Below are positions 10,625 to 23,594 of a DNA stretch of 64,000 nt, piece after piece; within the stretch, counting starts at the first letter, position 1, and each line of letters begins with the position of its first letter. The notes under the pieces are model-generated. The model saw only the letters and a list, made by a program, of their open reading frames with translations. It was not told where the DNA came from and ran no database searches. The stretch is from Adenophora triphylla var. japonica (lineage: Eukaryota > Streptophyta > Magnoliopsida > Asterales > Campanulaceae). The position numbers and the translations under genes are program-made. Location of the stretch: contig JAFEMH010007534.1 of assembly GCA_022495995.1 (NCBI GenBank), positions 22,229 to 86,228 on the forward strand, in the 5' to 3' direction.

Positions 10625-10980
10625 AATACGAAACAATATATTCACAATACATATAAAACTTTAAAGTTCTAATAATCTAAAGCATTCATAATACATATAA
10701 AACTTTAAACTATTAATAATATAAAGCATTCACAATACATATAAAACTTTAAAGTTCTAATAATCTAAAGCATTCACAATACATATAAAACTTTAAACTA
10801 TTAATAATATAAAGCATTCACAATACATATAAAACTTTAAAGTTCTAATAATCTAAAGCATTCACAATACATATAAAACTTTAAACTATTAATAATATAA
10901 AGCATTCACAATACATATAAAACTTTAAAGTTCTAATAATCTAAAGCATTCACAATAGATATAAAACTTTAAACTATTAT
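10625..10980. repeat. AT-rich tandem repeat between TNP2 and the TNPA-like gene
   Basis: Alternating units of about 49 bp (TATAAAACTTTAAAGTTCTA followed by TATAAAACTTTAAACTATTA) form an approximately 98-bp higher-order repeat, with AAAGCATTCACAATACA as the constant part. It ends exactly at the TNP2 stop codon and may act as its 3' UTR. Confidence 0.9.
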
Positions 10981-13900
10981 TAATCTTCGTCCCCATCATC
11001 ATCACTGGACTCTGAATTACTACAAAACTCGAGTTCTTCATCTTCATCTTCGGACTCTGATGAATCAAACTCTAGTTCGACGTCCTCTTCCTCTTCCTCT
11101 GATTCATCAATATCAATGTGCGCGATATGACCTGAACGAGGCGAAGGAGGTGGCAAATTCACTGGTAAGAAATCCTCCTCGAGTTCATCAACATTTTGAG
11201 GAATATGAGTGACATCATCTAATGGATGATTAGCTGATGAAACGTTAGGTGGCACTGGCATTTCATCCTCTTGATAGGGTGTTTCTAATGATGACTCTGT
11301 AGTTGTCGACGAGGGTAGGTTGTCAATCATGCTCCTAGCCTTGGTCATCCAGACAGCCCACCATCCATCGGGTCGTGGACGAGGGTAGGGAGTCATGTAT
11401 ACCTGTTGTGCTTGAGATGCTAAACGTTGTAGCCATTATGTCTGGACGAGTCCTTTACATCGACGAGGTCAAATATGGCGTGCTTCTTAACACCTCGCAC
11501 AGCATCTCGCCAATCACAATTGAATAAGACAACATTGTTTCCACCCAAATACTCCACCTCGACTACTTCTTTCAGGATGCCATAATAATCAAGGTTTCCT
11601 TTAAGCTTCACACCCCTATTCCACGTTAATTTAGAGCCCCCGTAAGCTTTGGTATGAAACACATAGCCATTCACGAAATAACCGTTGTATAAATTAACGT
11701 TCAAGTACTGAGTTTCTGCTAAACGTCTTAACCTCGCAGCTTTGGCATCACCCGGATGTTCAGCTATCTATAAGACAATATGTAACCAATTTAATACAAT
11801 TTTAAGATTGAATGTTTAAAAAAGTGTATAGAATAAATTTGAATGAAACGAAATATTTACATATTTCCTTAGCCAGCTTGGAAATTCTCTGTCTGTCCTA
11901 GTTGCGATGAGTTCTGGAGATAAATCCTGAGCTAAATCTTCAAACATTCTGAAATAGGGTTAAACAAGGCATTTCATATGCAGGTAATTAAACATGCATA
12001 ATTTAATCGACGAGGCGTAAACATAACATCAATAACTTACTTGATATATTCCCCAACCTCGTCACAGTTAAGAAGAACATAGAGTGAGACCGCGGCAAAC
12101 TCTTTAGCGGTTAACATACGCGTACCAACCCGTTTGCCGAGGAACCGACCAGGGGATGAAAATACAGAGATGTTTCCCTTAGACGGAAAACCACCATCGT
12201 AATTGCGGCCAACCCTAGTCAATCTCGTATCAACATCAGGAGGAAAATATGTTCCGACAAAGGCAACAATCTCAACTATAATAATAGCCTCTGAAATTGA
12301 GGCCTCGACCATGGCCCTATTGCTCATCTTCCTTTTCAATTGGCCTAGATACTTAAAAGTCATTTGTAGATTAAAACATAAATAATGTTAAAGAAGGTAT
12401 ATTGTTAACGCTCAAATTATTTAGAAATAGAATAAATTCAATTACCTCTCAAATGGATACATCCATCTGTATTGAACTGGACCACCGACTCTAGCTTCGT
12501 ATGCCAAGTGGACCGATAAATGCTCCATAGAATCAAAGAATGAAGGAGGAAATATCTTCTCAAGTTTGCACAAAGTCACTACGATGCTCTCCTCAAGCTT
12601 TTTCATGTGATCAACACGCAGTGTGGTCGATGTTAACGCTCGAAAAAACTCACTTAACTCTGTTAACGCCACCCAGATATTGTCAGGCAAGAGACCCTTG
12701 AGAGCAATCAGAAGTAGTCTATCCAGCAAAACGTGGCAATCGTGACTCTTCAAACCCTGCACTTTCCCCTCCTCTACATTGACACAGTTACCAATGTTTG
12801 GCGCATAACCATCTGGAAGCCTTAAATCCTTGAGCCATTTCAGGAGGAGGAGTTTGTTTTCCTTTGTAAGCACGTATTGAGCCATCGGTCTATCTGGTTT
12901 ACCATTGACGTGTACCAAGTCTAAGGCCGGCCGCTTACAAATTTCCTTAAGGTCCATTCGAGCTTTTTCGTTGTCTTTAGTTGTTGCCTTGAAATCCATC
13001 AACGTGTTAAAAACATTATCGAATACATTTTTCTCAATGTGCATCACGTCAAGGTTATGTCGAATGAGATTTGTTTTCCAGTATGGCAACTCCCAAAATA
13101 TACTCCTCTTGGTCCAGTTATGGGAAGTCCCAAACCCTTGTATTTTGGTCTTCAAAAACTTTTTCCCCCATCGAGGATCGGGCAATCTAGATACCTTCTC
13201 ATAGACTGTGTCACCACTTAATCGAATCGGGGCCTCATCGTGGTCAATCTTGTTCTTTTTAAACGCATTCTTCTGGGTCCTGAATGGGTGGTCCTCCGAA
13301 AGAAATTGTCTATGGCAATCGAACCAACATGGTTTTCCAGAGTGCTTGAGCGTGAAAGACTTTGTGTCACTCATACAATACGGACATGCCAACTTCCCGT
13401 GGGTGCTCCAACCCGATAACATCCCATATGCAGGGAAGTCATTAACTGTCCACATCAACGCAGCCTTCATGCTGAAATTCTCTCGCTTGAAAGCATCCCA
13501 CGTTTCGACCCCATCCTCCCAAAGCTGTTTCAATTCGTCCATCAAAGGTCGAAGATAGACGTCAATGTTCCTCCCAGGGCTGTTTGGGCCGGGGATGAAT
13601 AACGACAAGAACATGTAGGGATCACTCATACACAACCAGGGCAGAAGATTGTAGACAGTGGCTATAACCGGCCAACAAGAGTAAGATTTTGCCCCTGGAC
13701 CAAACGGATTGAAACCATCAGAGCAGATGCATAACCGTATATTTCTTACTTCAGACGCAAAGTCAGGATAAGTCTCATCAAAGTGTTTCCATGCCTCCCC
13801 ATCACTGGGATGAATCAACACACCCTCTTCACGCAAACTTTCCTTATGCCAACGTATTGCTTCTGCAGTAGATTTAGACACGTAGAGGCATTGCAGTCTT

Positions 13901-14774
13901 GGAATCAATGGCATGTAACACAACTGCTTATGTGGTTTGTTTTTCTTGTGTTTTGAACTACCCCTCCGATTTGGCTTATATCTACTTTGTCCGCAAATTG
14001 AACACTCTGTCTTCTGTGAATCTTCCTTGTAGAATAGCATGCAGTCATTCTTACACACATCAATCTTTTCATAACATAGCCCAATCTCCCCAACCAACTT
14101 CTTTGTCTCATAAAAGTTTGTAACCATCTTATTCTCTTTCGGCAGCATCCGCTTAATTTCTTTCATGATACGATTATAAGCAGACTGGCTAATATTGCAA
14201 TCAGCCTTTATGTTAAGGAGCTCAGCCACAGCCTCCAACACACTGATCTCGCAACCTGGATAGACCTTCTCTTTTGCAGAGTCCATAGCATCAATAAATT
14301 TCTTGGCTGCAGGGGTTGGTTCTTGCTGTTGGTTCTCTGACCAATCGAATTCAGGACCGGCTGCATCCCTAACCATATCTTCCATATTCAAAGGTGGTTC
14401 TTCATTGTCCTGAATAATGGGTTCGGGTTCGGGAGGTACATGAATATTCCTGGGGGATTATTCGCAACATTTGTGCGCAATATCATTTGCTCACCATGAC
14501 GAGTCCACCATTTGTACCCAACTTCAAACCCGTTACGCAAAAGATGTTTCTGAGTATCGATCAAGCTTAGATACTTGACATTACAACACTTGGTGCATGG
14601 ACACCTAATCTTACCATCATTATTCATGTGATTGGGATTTGATTCAGCAAATTCAATAAACCCCTTCAACCCTCTTATAAACTCAGGATTAATACTGCTA
14701 TGATTCGGCAACTTCCGCTTGTACATCCAACTACGATCATCATTAACAGACATCACTCCTGCATTGCAATCCAT
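10981..14774 (-). pseudogene. TNP2-type CACTA transposase gene (frameshifted)
   Basis: TNP2 is the catalytic transposase of CACTA elements. On the minus strand 14774-14388 codes for the transposase-associated domain (CTKCCNVKYL, cysteine-rich). 14391-12446 codes for the main Transposase_21/TNP2 domain (DGFNPFGPGAKSYSCWPVIA, LPWLCMSDPYMFLSLFIPGP, HNLDVMHIEKNVFDN). Exon 12351-12041 is DUF4218-like (YLGQLKRKMSNRAMVEASIS). Exon 11948-11861 follows, and then an exon from 11767 is DUF4216-like (HTKAYGGSKLTWNRGVKLKG) and ends in an acidic tail. Two defects are visible: a 1-nt shift in a C-run at about 14455 joins the first two parts out of frame, and a frameshift plus stop near 11440 separates DUF4216 from SQAQQVYMTPYPRPRPDGWW. 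Otherwise it is nearly full length. Confidence 0.9.
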
Positions 14775-15515
14775 ATATTATACGCACACTCAATTTAATC
14801 AACGGATGAAACAAAATTGGGATGTTAATAATTATTTGATTTCATAATATATTAACAGTTTAGAAGTAATTAACGTATTATCATTCCCTAAATTTGAATT
14901 ACAAACTTAAAAGCAACACAGATCTTCTTACTTTATAATTAGGTTTAGAATTGGGGTTGGCTTCATAGTATCAACAAATCTTGAGCTCTAGTTCAAACTA
15001 AAGGATAATGGTGTCCCTACCTAACCACTTACGCTCCTAGATATAACTTTATACAAATTAATTGTCATATAGGTTTCAAATTTTACAATTCTTTAGCAAT
15101 ATAATTATTAAGCAAAGAGTATATGCTTCCAACCAGCTTTAATCCAGCATGAAACCTAACTAAGCCAGAACATTTACTAATTTATTTTTATCTCTTGTTA
15201 TAGCAATATAATTATTGTGCACTTTATTAATATATGTTTCAGGCAGCTTAGTTGGTTAGGTAGTTGAAATTCAACACTTGTTGACCTGGAATCAATACCT
15301 ACTCTATCCTTTAAGTGCCTGTTTGATAAACCTATCCCATCCTGAAATGTACAATTATATGAAATACAAATATCACTTTGTCTACTTGCTTTATAATCAA
15401 AAATCAAGAAATTTCGGCTTTTGGATTTTTTAAATTATTACTATTGTGAATAATTTTAAATATTAATATTTAATTCTTTGTTGTAAAATATATAATTTTA
15501 CAATGATGAATTAAA
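14775..15515. other. AT-rich upstream region of TNP2, no gene seen
   Basis: No supported coding frame. As TNP2 is read leftward from 14774, this holds its 5' UTR or a leader intron. The transcript probably starts at the leader exons near 34190 or 36520, so much of 14775-33850 would be intron in an uninterrupted element. Confidence 0.4.
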
Positions 15516-15671
15516 TTAACATTTATAAACAAGATGAGAGTCGTTCTCATCCACAACTATCAAAACCCTATCCCATAATTTGTTTCGAAAGACAGAGCAA
15601 ACAAGTTCTCCACAGTCTGAGCAAAGGATTTTATGTTTAATACGAGTTTTTCCAGTTTCACTGTCCGTATT
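15516..15671. repeat. Foldback element, left part (split by retrotransposon B)
   Basis: Read across the B insertion (15671 joined to 31628), this forms the outer part of one arm of a long inverted repeat; the other arm ends near 31954. Matching blocks include CAGAGCAAACAAGTT and GAGCAAAGGATTTT here against their reverse complements at 31855-31885 and 31838-31855. The minus strand reads WDRVLIVVDENDSHLVYKC and the other arm reads [18 protein letters not shown], so the arms look like an inverted duplication of one coding exon from an unidentified gene. Confidence 0.8.
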
Positions 15672-16967
15672 TGTGAATGTGTGCCCAAATTTGTTGGATT
15701 CACGCGAGTTTGAAGACATCCGAGTTATTTGAAAAACGGAGTCGCCACGCCATTTTGATTACCTCAAAACTTTGAAAAAAAGGTTTTTACTTGGGTTCGG
15801 AGGTTAAGTTACCCCTTGGGAAGAACGTTTGGCGTTCACCCAAAGTGCCTTGCCGGAGCAAGTCTCCCAAGATTTCAGTAATCGTGCTTGCTTGCGTGCT
15901 TTCTTGTGTGCATGTGTTTGAGAAAAAAGGGGTGGAATGTCCCAAGTTGTCTTCCGGACGTACAAACCATTTGTTGGTTGTCGCTCGGGATTCCTTGGAA
16001 TTTTATGTATTTGGGATTATGATCCCGTCCTCATCTTATGACTTGTGATCATCGCATTTTAACCTCGGGACCCTCGGGACTTGCGTGATCGAGAGAATGA
16101 CTCTCTTTTGGTCAAAGATGAGGTTCTTTAGAAAAGGAGGGTCCTTAGCCCATCAATCCTACGCTTTAAGACGGTCGAGCTCGTATAGAGGCTTCATACT
16201 CTTTCTTAAGCGATAATCGGAGATATAGGGTTCAAGGTTATCCCTTTCCAAAGAAATCGTGAACCTTTAATGGAAGGAACGATGTAAAGATAGGATCTTT
16301 TACACCGGTCCGTTCCAAGGTTGGGGGAAAGGGGAAATGCATGATGAAAAATGACTCTTTAATGAAAAGATGACATTTTTGGTTTTAGCAAATGATGCTT
16401 TTGGATTGAAAGAAATGATCTTTATGCAAGTGATGGGTAAAGATAGGATTTTTATGCAAATGATGCATTGGAAAAGGTTTTTGAATGCAAAGGATGCATT
16501 TTTATTGAAAAGATTGGATTTTTATGTGTAAATGATGCATAAAAATGACATTTTTATTTGAAAATGGGGGTTTTAGGTGCAAAGGATGCACCTTTATGAA
16601 AAAAGACTACATTTTTATGACAAATGAGGTCTTAATGCATGCAAAAGGGAAAGGGGGTGATAAAGATGTGATCTTTATGAATAAATGCCAAGTCCCAAGC
16701 AAGATATATGAATGCAATGAGCAAGTATATCAATTAAAAGCAAGGTTAGGGCGTGCGAGGTTACCAATTGCTTCCTTTGCTTCTTCGAACGGAGCTAGGA
16801 GGAGAGGTTGGTCTTGGGTCTTCAAGGAGGAGGGAGGTAGCTTCTTGGCCTTCCTTCTTCACCTTCTTGAGCTTGCACCAATATTCTTCACGTCTTGGGA
16901 GTGTTTATAAGTGTATTGTGTATTTTGTGCCTCTATTGTGTGTCTTGAAATGGGTAGAGGAGGCCTC

Positions 16968-16975
16968 TATTTATA
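16968..16975 (-). promoter_or_regulatory. TATA box of the B LTR
   Basis: CTATAAATAGAGG on the minus strand, 25-65 bp from the GC-rich motif at 16994-17040. The same box in the other LTR is at 31311-31318. Confidence 0.7.
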
Positions 16976-16993
16976 GGTAATCTGGATAAGGTG

Positions 16994-17040
16994 AATGAAG
17001 CCGTGCGGCTAAGAGCAGCGAGCTAATGCACCCGTGCGGG
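16994..17040. promoter_or_regulatory. GC-rich repeated motif in the B LTR U3
   Basis: AATGAAGCCGTGCGGC (16994-17009) and a second CCGTGCGGG at 17032 lie upstream of the TATA box. The same 16 bases recur exactly inside B at 21476-21491, with another GCCGTGCGGCT at 21513, in front of an antisense ORF. The copy in the other LTR is at 31337-31385. Confidence 0.55.
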
Positions 17041-17271
17041 CTTATCCTGAATGACTCAGCATTCTAGAACCATGCAAGGTGGCAAATTCTAGAACCCTCC
17101 TTCCTAATTAAGAAAAATGTGTTTCTTAATTAGGAAGGATCCCCTTCAGCCCTTATTTAATAAAAAACAGTTCCAGAATGTTTCCGGGCCGGAAGGTACA
17201 GGGAATTACCGGAAAACTTACCGAAATTGTCGGGAAAATTAAGGAAGGCATGAGCGATTTGGGTACTTACA

Positions 17272-17292
17272 GAAGCCCTCGGCAACGTCACT
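17272..17292 (-). other. Polypurine tract next to the B 3' LTR
   Basis: In element orientation: ACGTTGCCGAGGGCTTC directly before the LTR start TGTAAG. Elements C (GACGTCGCCGAGGGGCTTC, 62955-62973) and D (GTCGTCGAGGGGCTC) carry almost the same tract, which supports the orientation given to all three. Confidence 0.7.
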
Positions 17293-18528
17293 TGCAAGGC
17301 AAGTGGGGTTGTCGATAGAAAAAGGATCCCGATCGGCGAATGCCGAGACGGATTAGATGACCGAGACGGTCGAGTGGGTGAACCTTTTGGAAGCCTACCT
17401 ACGTATCCGGAGGAATCAAGCTTTGCCGTAGTTCGGAATAAGATCCGCTGAGGAAGGGAGAAGAGAAAACTGGTCTCTTGCTGGGGAAAATAGAAAATGA
17501 CCTAGGAGGTCAAGCAATTGATTCTACTGGGGATATGCTAGAAGTGACCAAGGTGGTCTCTATGAGGGATTACTTCATCACTGAGGAGCGACGAAGGAAC
17601 AGGGTGACCGAAGTGGTCGGATGGCTGGACCTTTTATAAAAGGCTACCTACGTATCCCGGAGGAATCAAGCCTTGATCGTAGTTCAAGCATCACTAGATA
17701 GTTAGGAACGATGTCTAGGATTCTTGAGATTTTGACAATTAATGGAGGCTGTCACCTAATTGAAACTAGAGCTTACGTCACTATCGAGTGGATAGAGGTA
17801 GCTAGAGTTTGGTGAACTTGAGCATACGTCTCAATCTCTTTCGAATCAGAGATATGGGTTGCTAAAGTTTGAAAAACTTGAGCATACGTCTCAATCTCTT
17901 TCGAATCGAGATATGGGTTGCCAAAGCTAGAATGATTTAAGCATACGTCTCAATCTCTTTCGAATCGAGAGATATGGGTTGCCAATGACTTGAGCATACG
18001 TCTCAATCTCTTTCGAATCGAGATATGGGTTGCCAATGACTTGAGCATACGTCTCAATCTCTTTCGAATCGAGAGATATGGGTTGCCAAAGTTTGAATGA
18101 CTTAAGCATACGTCACTATTCATGAGAGGTAGCTTAAGTTAAGAAGAACTCGACAATTCGGAGGTTGTCACCTAACGTTATCACGTTATAACGAAATTAA
18201 CGGAGGTGACTGGGAATAGAGCTTGATTGCTTAGGAGATAAGGGATATCTTCGAAGAGGGTGTTATCTCGGTTAGAGGATAACGAGGATTGGAGGCCCAA
18301 GTGGAAAGTCCAAGGGCAAAATTGTAAATTTTGCTCGGAAGCGAAAGAGGCCGCCGGCATGAGAGGAAGGAAAAAGAAGCCGTACAGTGGAAACTGATTT
18401 TTACAGATTATTTAAAAGCAGATTTGAATGGGCTATTGGGCATTGTTGCCGCCCATTCGGTAGAGAGAGAGAGGAGAGAAGAAAGAATTTCGAAATTCTT
18501 TGAATTCCCTTGCTTCCCTTGATTTGAG
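17293..18528. other. 3' UTR of B with a tandem repeat
   Basis: It holds the GAATCAAGC..TACGTAG type segments seen in 3' UTRs of related elements (17400, 17650), and six copies of a 53-60 bp unit starting near 17822, 17882, 17940, 17993, 18046 and 18105, each with AGCATACGTCTCAATCTCTT. A TATA-like ATTTAAAAGCA at 18410 lies about 115 bp before the antisense start codon at 18529. Confidence 0.75.
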
Positions 18529-20690
18529 ATGGATCCGGCACCAAGACAAGCAAGGAAGAATGTCTCCGCGGCCGCTCAAAGGAAGAGGAAGGAGCTTGTC
18601 CGGACGGATAGGAGGTATGACTTTCTCACTCCTCCATCGGAGCTCTATCCGGGAAGGAGGGAGCACAAATCGACGAACCCGCGATCGGTTGGGGTAAGCG
18701 TTCTTATTTGGCTCAAATCCGATGATTTTGCTTGATTTTTGAATAATTTAGGGCTTAACCCGAACTTAGGAATTTTCTAGGATTTTCCTAGGATTTTTGA
18801 ATGATTTTGAGATGCATGAACAACCTATGAGGCTAAGAATATGCATGTGCAATTTATTTGATGAAAATTATGAGAATGACTCACTTTTTTTCGCAAATGA
18901 AGTAAGAATGAGAATTGTCTAAATATGAGACGGAGTTCTTGCCTTGTGCTAGAACTAGGTCAAAATTACTGATTTTCAATGAGAAAACATGATTTTGGAA
19001 GATGAAAATGATTCATGCATGCCATTTTATTTGAAAAATAATGCTTATGTGCAAAGAATTGTGAAAATTATGATTTTGTGCCTTAGGAAAGCAACGTGCT
19101 TAAAATGACGTGTTTCAAATGATGAAAGTCACGTTTTTGATGCAAAAGATGCTAAAAGACTTGTATGAATGCTTTTCTTTTGAAAAAATATGGGCACTTT
19201 TGTGACTATATGCATGCTTTTGAAATGAGATGAAGGACTGACACTTCCTTTGATGTGCTTGTCTGAGGAGAACAAGTCTAGGGGACCATACGAGATAGCA
19301 GTGAATCTTTGGCGAGAGGATGTCGGATTTTGAGAAGAATGGGGTGAACCCTAAAGAGTTGGTGAGGGCTACCGGTGCGGACGCGTTTGTGGAGGCCGTC
19401 GGCACGGAATTCACATCACCTCAAAGAGCAAGGGCCTGGTTCGGAGCTCTTTCGAGTTTTGGTGGGACTCTACTCATAGTTTCCACCTAAGTGGGGAGAG
19501 CTTACTGTGACTCCTGCCGATTTTACGGCGACGGTGCGGCTGCGGTTCACGGGAGGCCCGTGACTTGGAGAGACCACATTACGGTGAGGAGTTCCGAGCT
19601 TTGGTTGGATTTGAGTGATTCCCAAGGGATTGGGTATGGAGATGAGGAATGTCAAGGTGGCGATCCCGGAAGCGCATGCGGGACTTTCTTTGGTAGTGAC
19701 GTATTTGCCCACGGTGGTTAGAGCTTTCGTGTGGTTGATCTTTGTCAGTCACTATCTTTGCTAATTACGGGACGCTAGCCATGACTTGCCTCCTTGACTC
19801 TTTGGTTGATGTGGATGGGATAGGGACGGTCTCTTGGGGAGAGGCCGGATTGGGTGAGTTATACTTCTCTCTGGACATGTACGGTCGAAACAAAGCTACT
19901 TCTATGGGTTGCTTCTCATTTGCCCTTGAGGTAGCCTCTCTTTCTCTTCTCTTTTCTCTTTTCTGTCTTGAGACTTCTTATGAGAAAAATGACCTTTTTG
20001 ATGTTTTTGAACATGCGGGCCTGGTTTTGCGAGGTGATCGGGTTCTTTCCTTGGAACCGGCAGAGTGATATCACCATTTTCCCTGCGATGGTTCGATGGA
20101 GGGAGATGTGAGGGATAGGTTCACGGGGAAGACCCGGATCACTTTCGACTACAAGATGGTGAAGCCTGTGCTCAATAAGGATGGACCGGATGGAGTGGAC
20201 TTCTACCCACAGGGCGGAGTATCAGGAGATTTTCTTTGGGAGATGCTATTGAGGTGACGAGGCGAGAGGAGGTGGCTCACTAGGGCGACTTGCGACATCA
20301 TATATACAGGGGACCGTTTCTCGAGGCAAAGATGGTCATGTCCCTCCATTGGACGCCATTACTCCACACGATCCTCCCGGCATGGATCTTTGCGGCCCGA
20401 GGGCGCGGGCGGATGAGATTGAGAGGTACCGAGGAGGTATAGGCTGCGGAGGAGTATTTTGACATGGGTACCCCTACGTTGTGTTTGTGGAGCGGCGCAC
20501 GAGGACGCCACGCGGCGACGAAGGCGGCGGTCACTCGGGGATATGGGGAGGATGAGCCTCTTGACCCGCCTATCCCTCCTGCACACCTCTCATACGTCGT
20601 ACACGGAGTACCGAGGAGGATGAGGATTCTGTCCACGACACGAGGAGCCCCGGTATACCACTGCCACTTTGATAGCCTTGTGAGTATACT
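18529..20690 (+). pseudogene. Antisense ORF 1 of B: plant mobile domain (PMD) protein, broken
   Basis: Oriented against the retrotransposon. Exon 1 (18529-18693, MDPAPRQARKNVSAAAQRKR) ends at a GTAAGC donor. From 19320 come MSDFEKNGVNPKELVRATGA and then fragments of a PMD in shifting frames (LTVTPADF, GRPVTWRDHITVRSSELWLD), the last close to the PMD of C (VTPTDFAAITELSFKGE). Further fragments to about 20690 match the C antisense ORF weakly (DEIERYRGG). There are several stops and frameshifts, so no protein can be made. PMD proteins (MAIL1/MAIN class) are nuclear factors tied to silencing and genome stability; the retrotransposon versions have no known role. Confidence 0.65.
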
Positions 20691-21475
20691 CTTAGGGTCT
20701 TATTCCCTTTTTAGCTTTCAGATTTTACATTTTTTGCAATTTCTCTGAGATTTTTACGAGATTTTACGAGATTTTCTTTTCTTTTCTCGGGTTCCGGCTC
20801 GCACCTATGACGGGTTGGTCGGGCGGAAGACGGGGGGCTGGAAAGACGTGTGCCGATCCTTGGTCAAGAAGGCGCTGCGCTACTAAAGCGTCAACAAGCG
20901 TGCGAGGCTGTGCGCAAAAGGAGGCATGTCGGGCGCGGCATCCTCTTCTTCGGCTTCGGAGTACTCATCCGGTGCCAGAGCCTCGGGGCGAGGTCCTAAT
21001 GCGATATCTTGGAGCGGTGGCGGAGTACGAGCACGACAACATCCCTCTTTCCGATGCGGCGACCGGGAGGACGTGATGAGAGAGCCTAGCGTCTATGAGC
21101 GACGGTGATGAGGAAGAAGAAGAATGCTGAGGCCTAGGGGTCTCTAGAGTAGATTTGGAACAAAACAAACAATGAACACTTTTTATGCACAACTTGTTTA
21201 TTTTTGCTTTATTTTGACGCCGGTGGGCGAAGACATTGTATTTACGCTTTATTTACTTTTCTAATTTATGCTTTTTCAATTTGCATATTATCGAGCCTCG
21301 GGCGACTTTTGCTTGGAATTGGGGGTGGCTGGGCCAAAATAATATATAATGATATAAAAGCTTGCTTGGGTGGCTTACGGACATGTTTTGTACGAGTTTT
21401 GGTTGAGAAAGTGGGGTGAAAACTCCCTTGGGCAGCAACTTTGGTTGCTGCAGATTTACAATTTACATCGAGGCA

Positions 21476-21525
21476 AATGAAGCCGTGCGGCATGGCCTTG
21501 AGGGCAAAAGAGGCCGTGCGGCTCA
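21476..21525. promoter_or_regulatory. Internal copy of the B LTR motif before antisense ORF 2
   Basis: AATGAAGCCGTGCGGC (21476-21491) is identical to LTR position 16994-17009, and GAGGCCGTGCGGCTCAC follows at 21510. It lies about 170 bp upstream of where DUF7745-like similarity begins on the + strand. Confidence 0.5.
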
Positions 21526-21689
21526 CGGTTAAATGCAGATGGTCATTTTTGAATAAAACCAAAGCTTGGCCATTTCATTTTATTTTCAACCCAAACTTGT
21601 TTCAAGCTGTTCCCAGGGCATATTTTGGACCTAAAGACACCACCTTTGATCACTTTTGCGATGGAGAGGCCCGTTAGACTACAAAGGGG

Positions 21690-22900
21690 AAGAGAGACCA
21701 TTTTACGTCCGGTCTTCAATCTTGGGCGAGACATAACTTCCAAAATCACAAGGGGCTGCTTGATTCTTCCTTCAAGATCAAGTCTTTATGGCATTTGAGG
21801 GATCTCCCGCCCGATTGGGACTGTTGAGAGCCGCGGCAAAGTTGGGACGTCAGGAGACATGTTTCTTGCTTTTCTTACAACGAAATCGTCCCAACGTATG
21901 AAGACTTCAGAGCCTTGATTGGGGGTCCCGAGGCGAGGCTATATCTATTCCGCTGATCGGAGACGTGCCGGTGGCGGTAAAGCTTGCATCTTTTACGCGA
22001 GATTCCTGCAGGAGAGGCGAGGAGATGATGGTAGCCTCGGACGGGGATTGGCCTTTCCGAGATCCGGGCGAGGTTTGGATCTCCGGCTATAGGCTGCTAC
22101 CATGGTGGCTATGGACGCATTTATCCTTTGCGTCTTTTACGTTACATTTCTTCTTGAGTCCGTGGGGATTTGTCACGGTGGTCTCTGGACATGGTCGAGT
22201 CTGCGGCTGGGAAGGATATCGTCCCACCGGTTTTGGGGAGACTTTGCATGGGATCGACGGGATGGCTCGGGAGACCATTTCATGAGGTCAGGAGTCAGGC
22301 TGTGTTGACTTTGTGGGCTGCGGGAGAGGCTCGGGGCTTTGCACGGGGCTTTGCCGACTCAATGCCCTTGGGTGATTTCTCGGAGAGGTGCACCTAGAGC
22401 GGCGGGACCGGGGTAGGCTGGGAGGCGATGATGGCTAGGCTATCCACTTCGGAAATCCGTTGGTGGATACCACACTTTGGAGGTTGCGGACCCGGGAGGA
22501 TATTTCGGGAGTCTTATCTTTGTGAGGGTTCCGGGATTACTGTTTGGTCATCCTTCTACATACCAGCTTGGTATCCGGGCGGTTTGGGGCTTTACGGGGA
22601 GCCTTTGGTGGCCAGGGAGGACATCCGGACCATGGAGGTGATGTCTCTAGACATGAGGGACCCGGCCCGGCTTCACTTTTTCTCGAGGGCTTGGACATAC
22701 AACTGCTTTTCCACCCGGGGCTATCTTTAGGAGCGGGAAGAGCACGATCTTGACCACTTTGTCTACTTGGGTGAGTACGAGAGGGAGATGGGAGCGACTC
22801 GAGGTTATCTTGGAGGATAGGCCGAGTTTTATTGGGGGCGACCACGACTCGAGTAGGACTCGAGGGAGACCGAGGCTAAGGCGAGTTGCCATAACCAATC
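21690..22900 (+). pseudogene. Antisense ORF 2 of B: DUF7745-like protein, broken
   Basis: Fragments in changing frames show a product related to antisense ORF 2 of element C: VPTYEDFRALIGGPEARLYL (about 21890), FILCVFYVTFLLESVGICHG (22120), then MARLSTSEIRWWIPHFGG and SSFYIPAWYPGGLGLYGEPL (22430-22600), which aligns with the C frame at 56956 (MAQLGTYQIHWWVSHWG, SSFYVPSLVSRQFEMRQEPL). I recall such sequences as DUF7745-type proteins of plant retroelements, but that name needs a profile search. Downstream to 23160 there are E/R/K-rich fragments and then nothing coding. Confidence 0.55.
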
Positions 22901-23160
22901 GGTGACTTGGTCGGGGACATGGAGGCTCGGTACAAGAGGTTGTCAGAGGTTGCTCATTTGGCGAGTCTCGGAGGGAGGAGATACGGACTCGTGCTCGTAT
23001 AGAGAGCGCTTATTGACACGGGGTTGGTAGAGGCTCCGGTGAGGATACCGAGAGGTCGGGATGAGGGATACCGACATTATTGAGAAGAAAAGGAAGAAGA
23101 CTCGACGAGGCGAGGAAAAGGGAAGAAGGCGAAGAAGACTCGGCGAATGACGGCGGACAA

Positions 23161-23556
23161 GTCTTTTCTCAAGATCCTCTTATTGCCATTTGCAAACACA
23201 TTAGTTTATTTAGGCATTTTATTGTATTTTAGATCTTTTTAGCGAGGTTAGCGAGTCAAGAGGTAGACCGTGCTTGAACTCATCAAGAAATTTTTGACTT
23301 GTAATGAACAAGAAATATTATTTTAGAAATTAATCAAGACATGTTTCATGGAAATTCAAATGTCTTATTACTTGGGACCCGTTTTATGGCCAAAATACCC
23401 TTTTATTTATTGCTAAGGACGCACTTTATGGAAGCTTTATTGCCCTTTTTTATTGTTTAGACCGAACCATATATGGTGCCTACGTTCCCCTTTTACAAGA
23501 AAGGCTAAGGGGCTCGAGGTCTTCGTAGTTCATTACGGTGAACTAACAAAACTAAG

Positions 23557-23594
<38 letters not shown>

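Larger units (their letters stand above)
15672..17271 (-). repeat. LTR of B (3' LTR in element orientation)
   Basis: In element orientation it begins TGTAAGTACCCAAATC and ends CACATTCACA (15672). It differs from the 30016-31622 copy by few substitutions and small indels, so the insertion is fairly recent. The LTR is about 1.6 kb. Confidence 0.93.

Noticed and set aside
13905..14123. Small frames opposite or overlapping TNP2 (for example 13208-13558, 13899-14123)
   Set aside because: Shadows of the TNP2 coding region in other frames.
18331..18522. Short + strand frame before the antisense ORF of B
   Set aside because: Lies in the presumed promoter and leader of the antisense gene; no conserved residues.
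23561..23592. Poly(T) tract as the tail of an inserted retroposon (reverse poly(A))
   Set aside because: No LINE/SINE sequence or target duplication around it; it is followed by T-rich repeats and fits a slippage-prone spacer.
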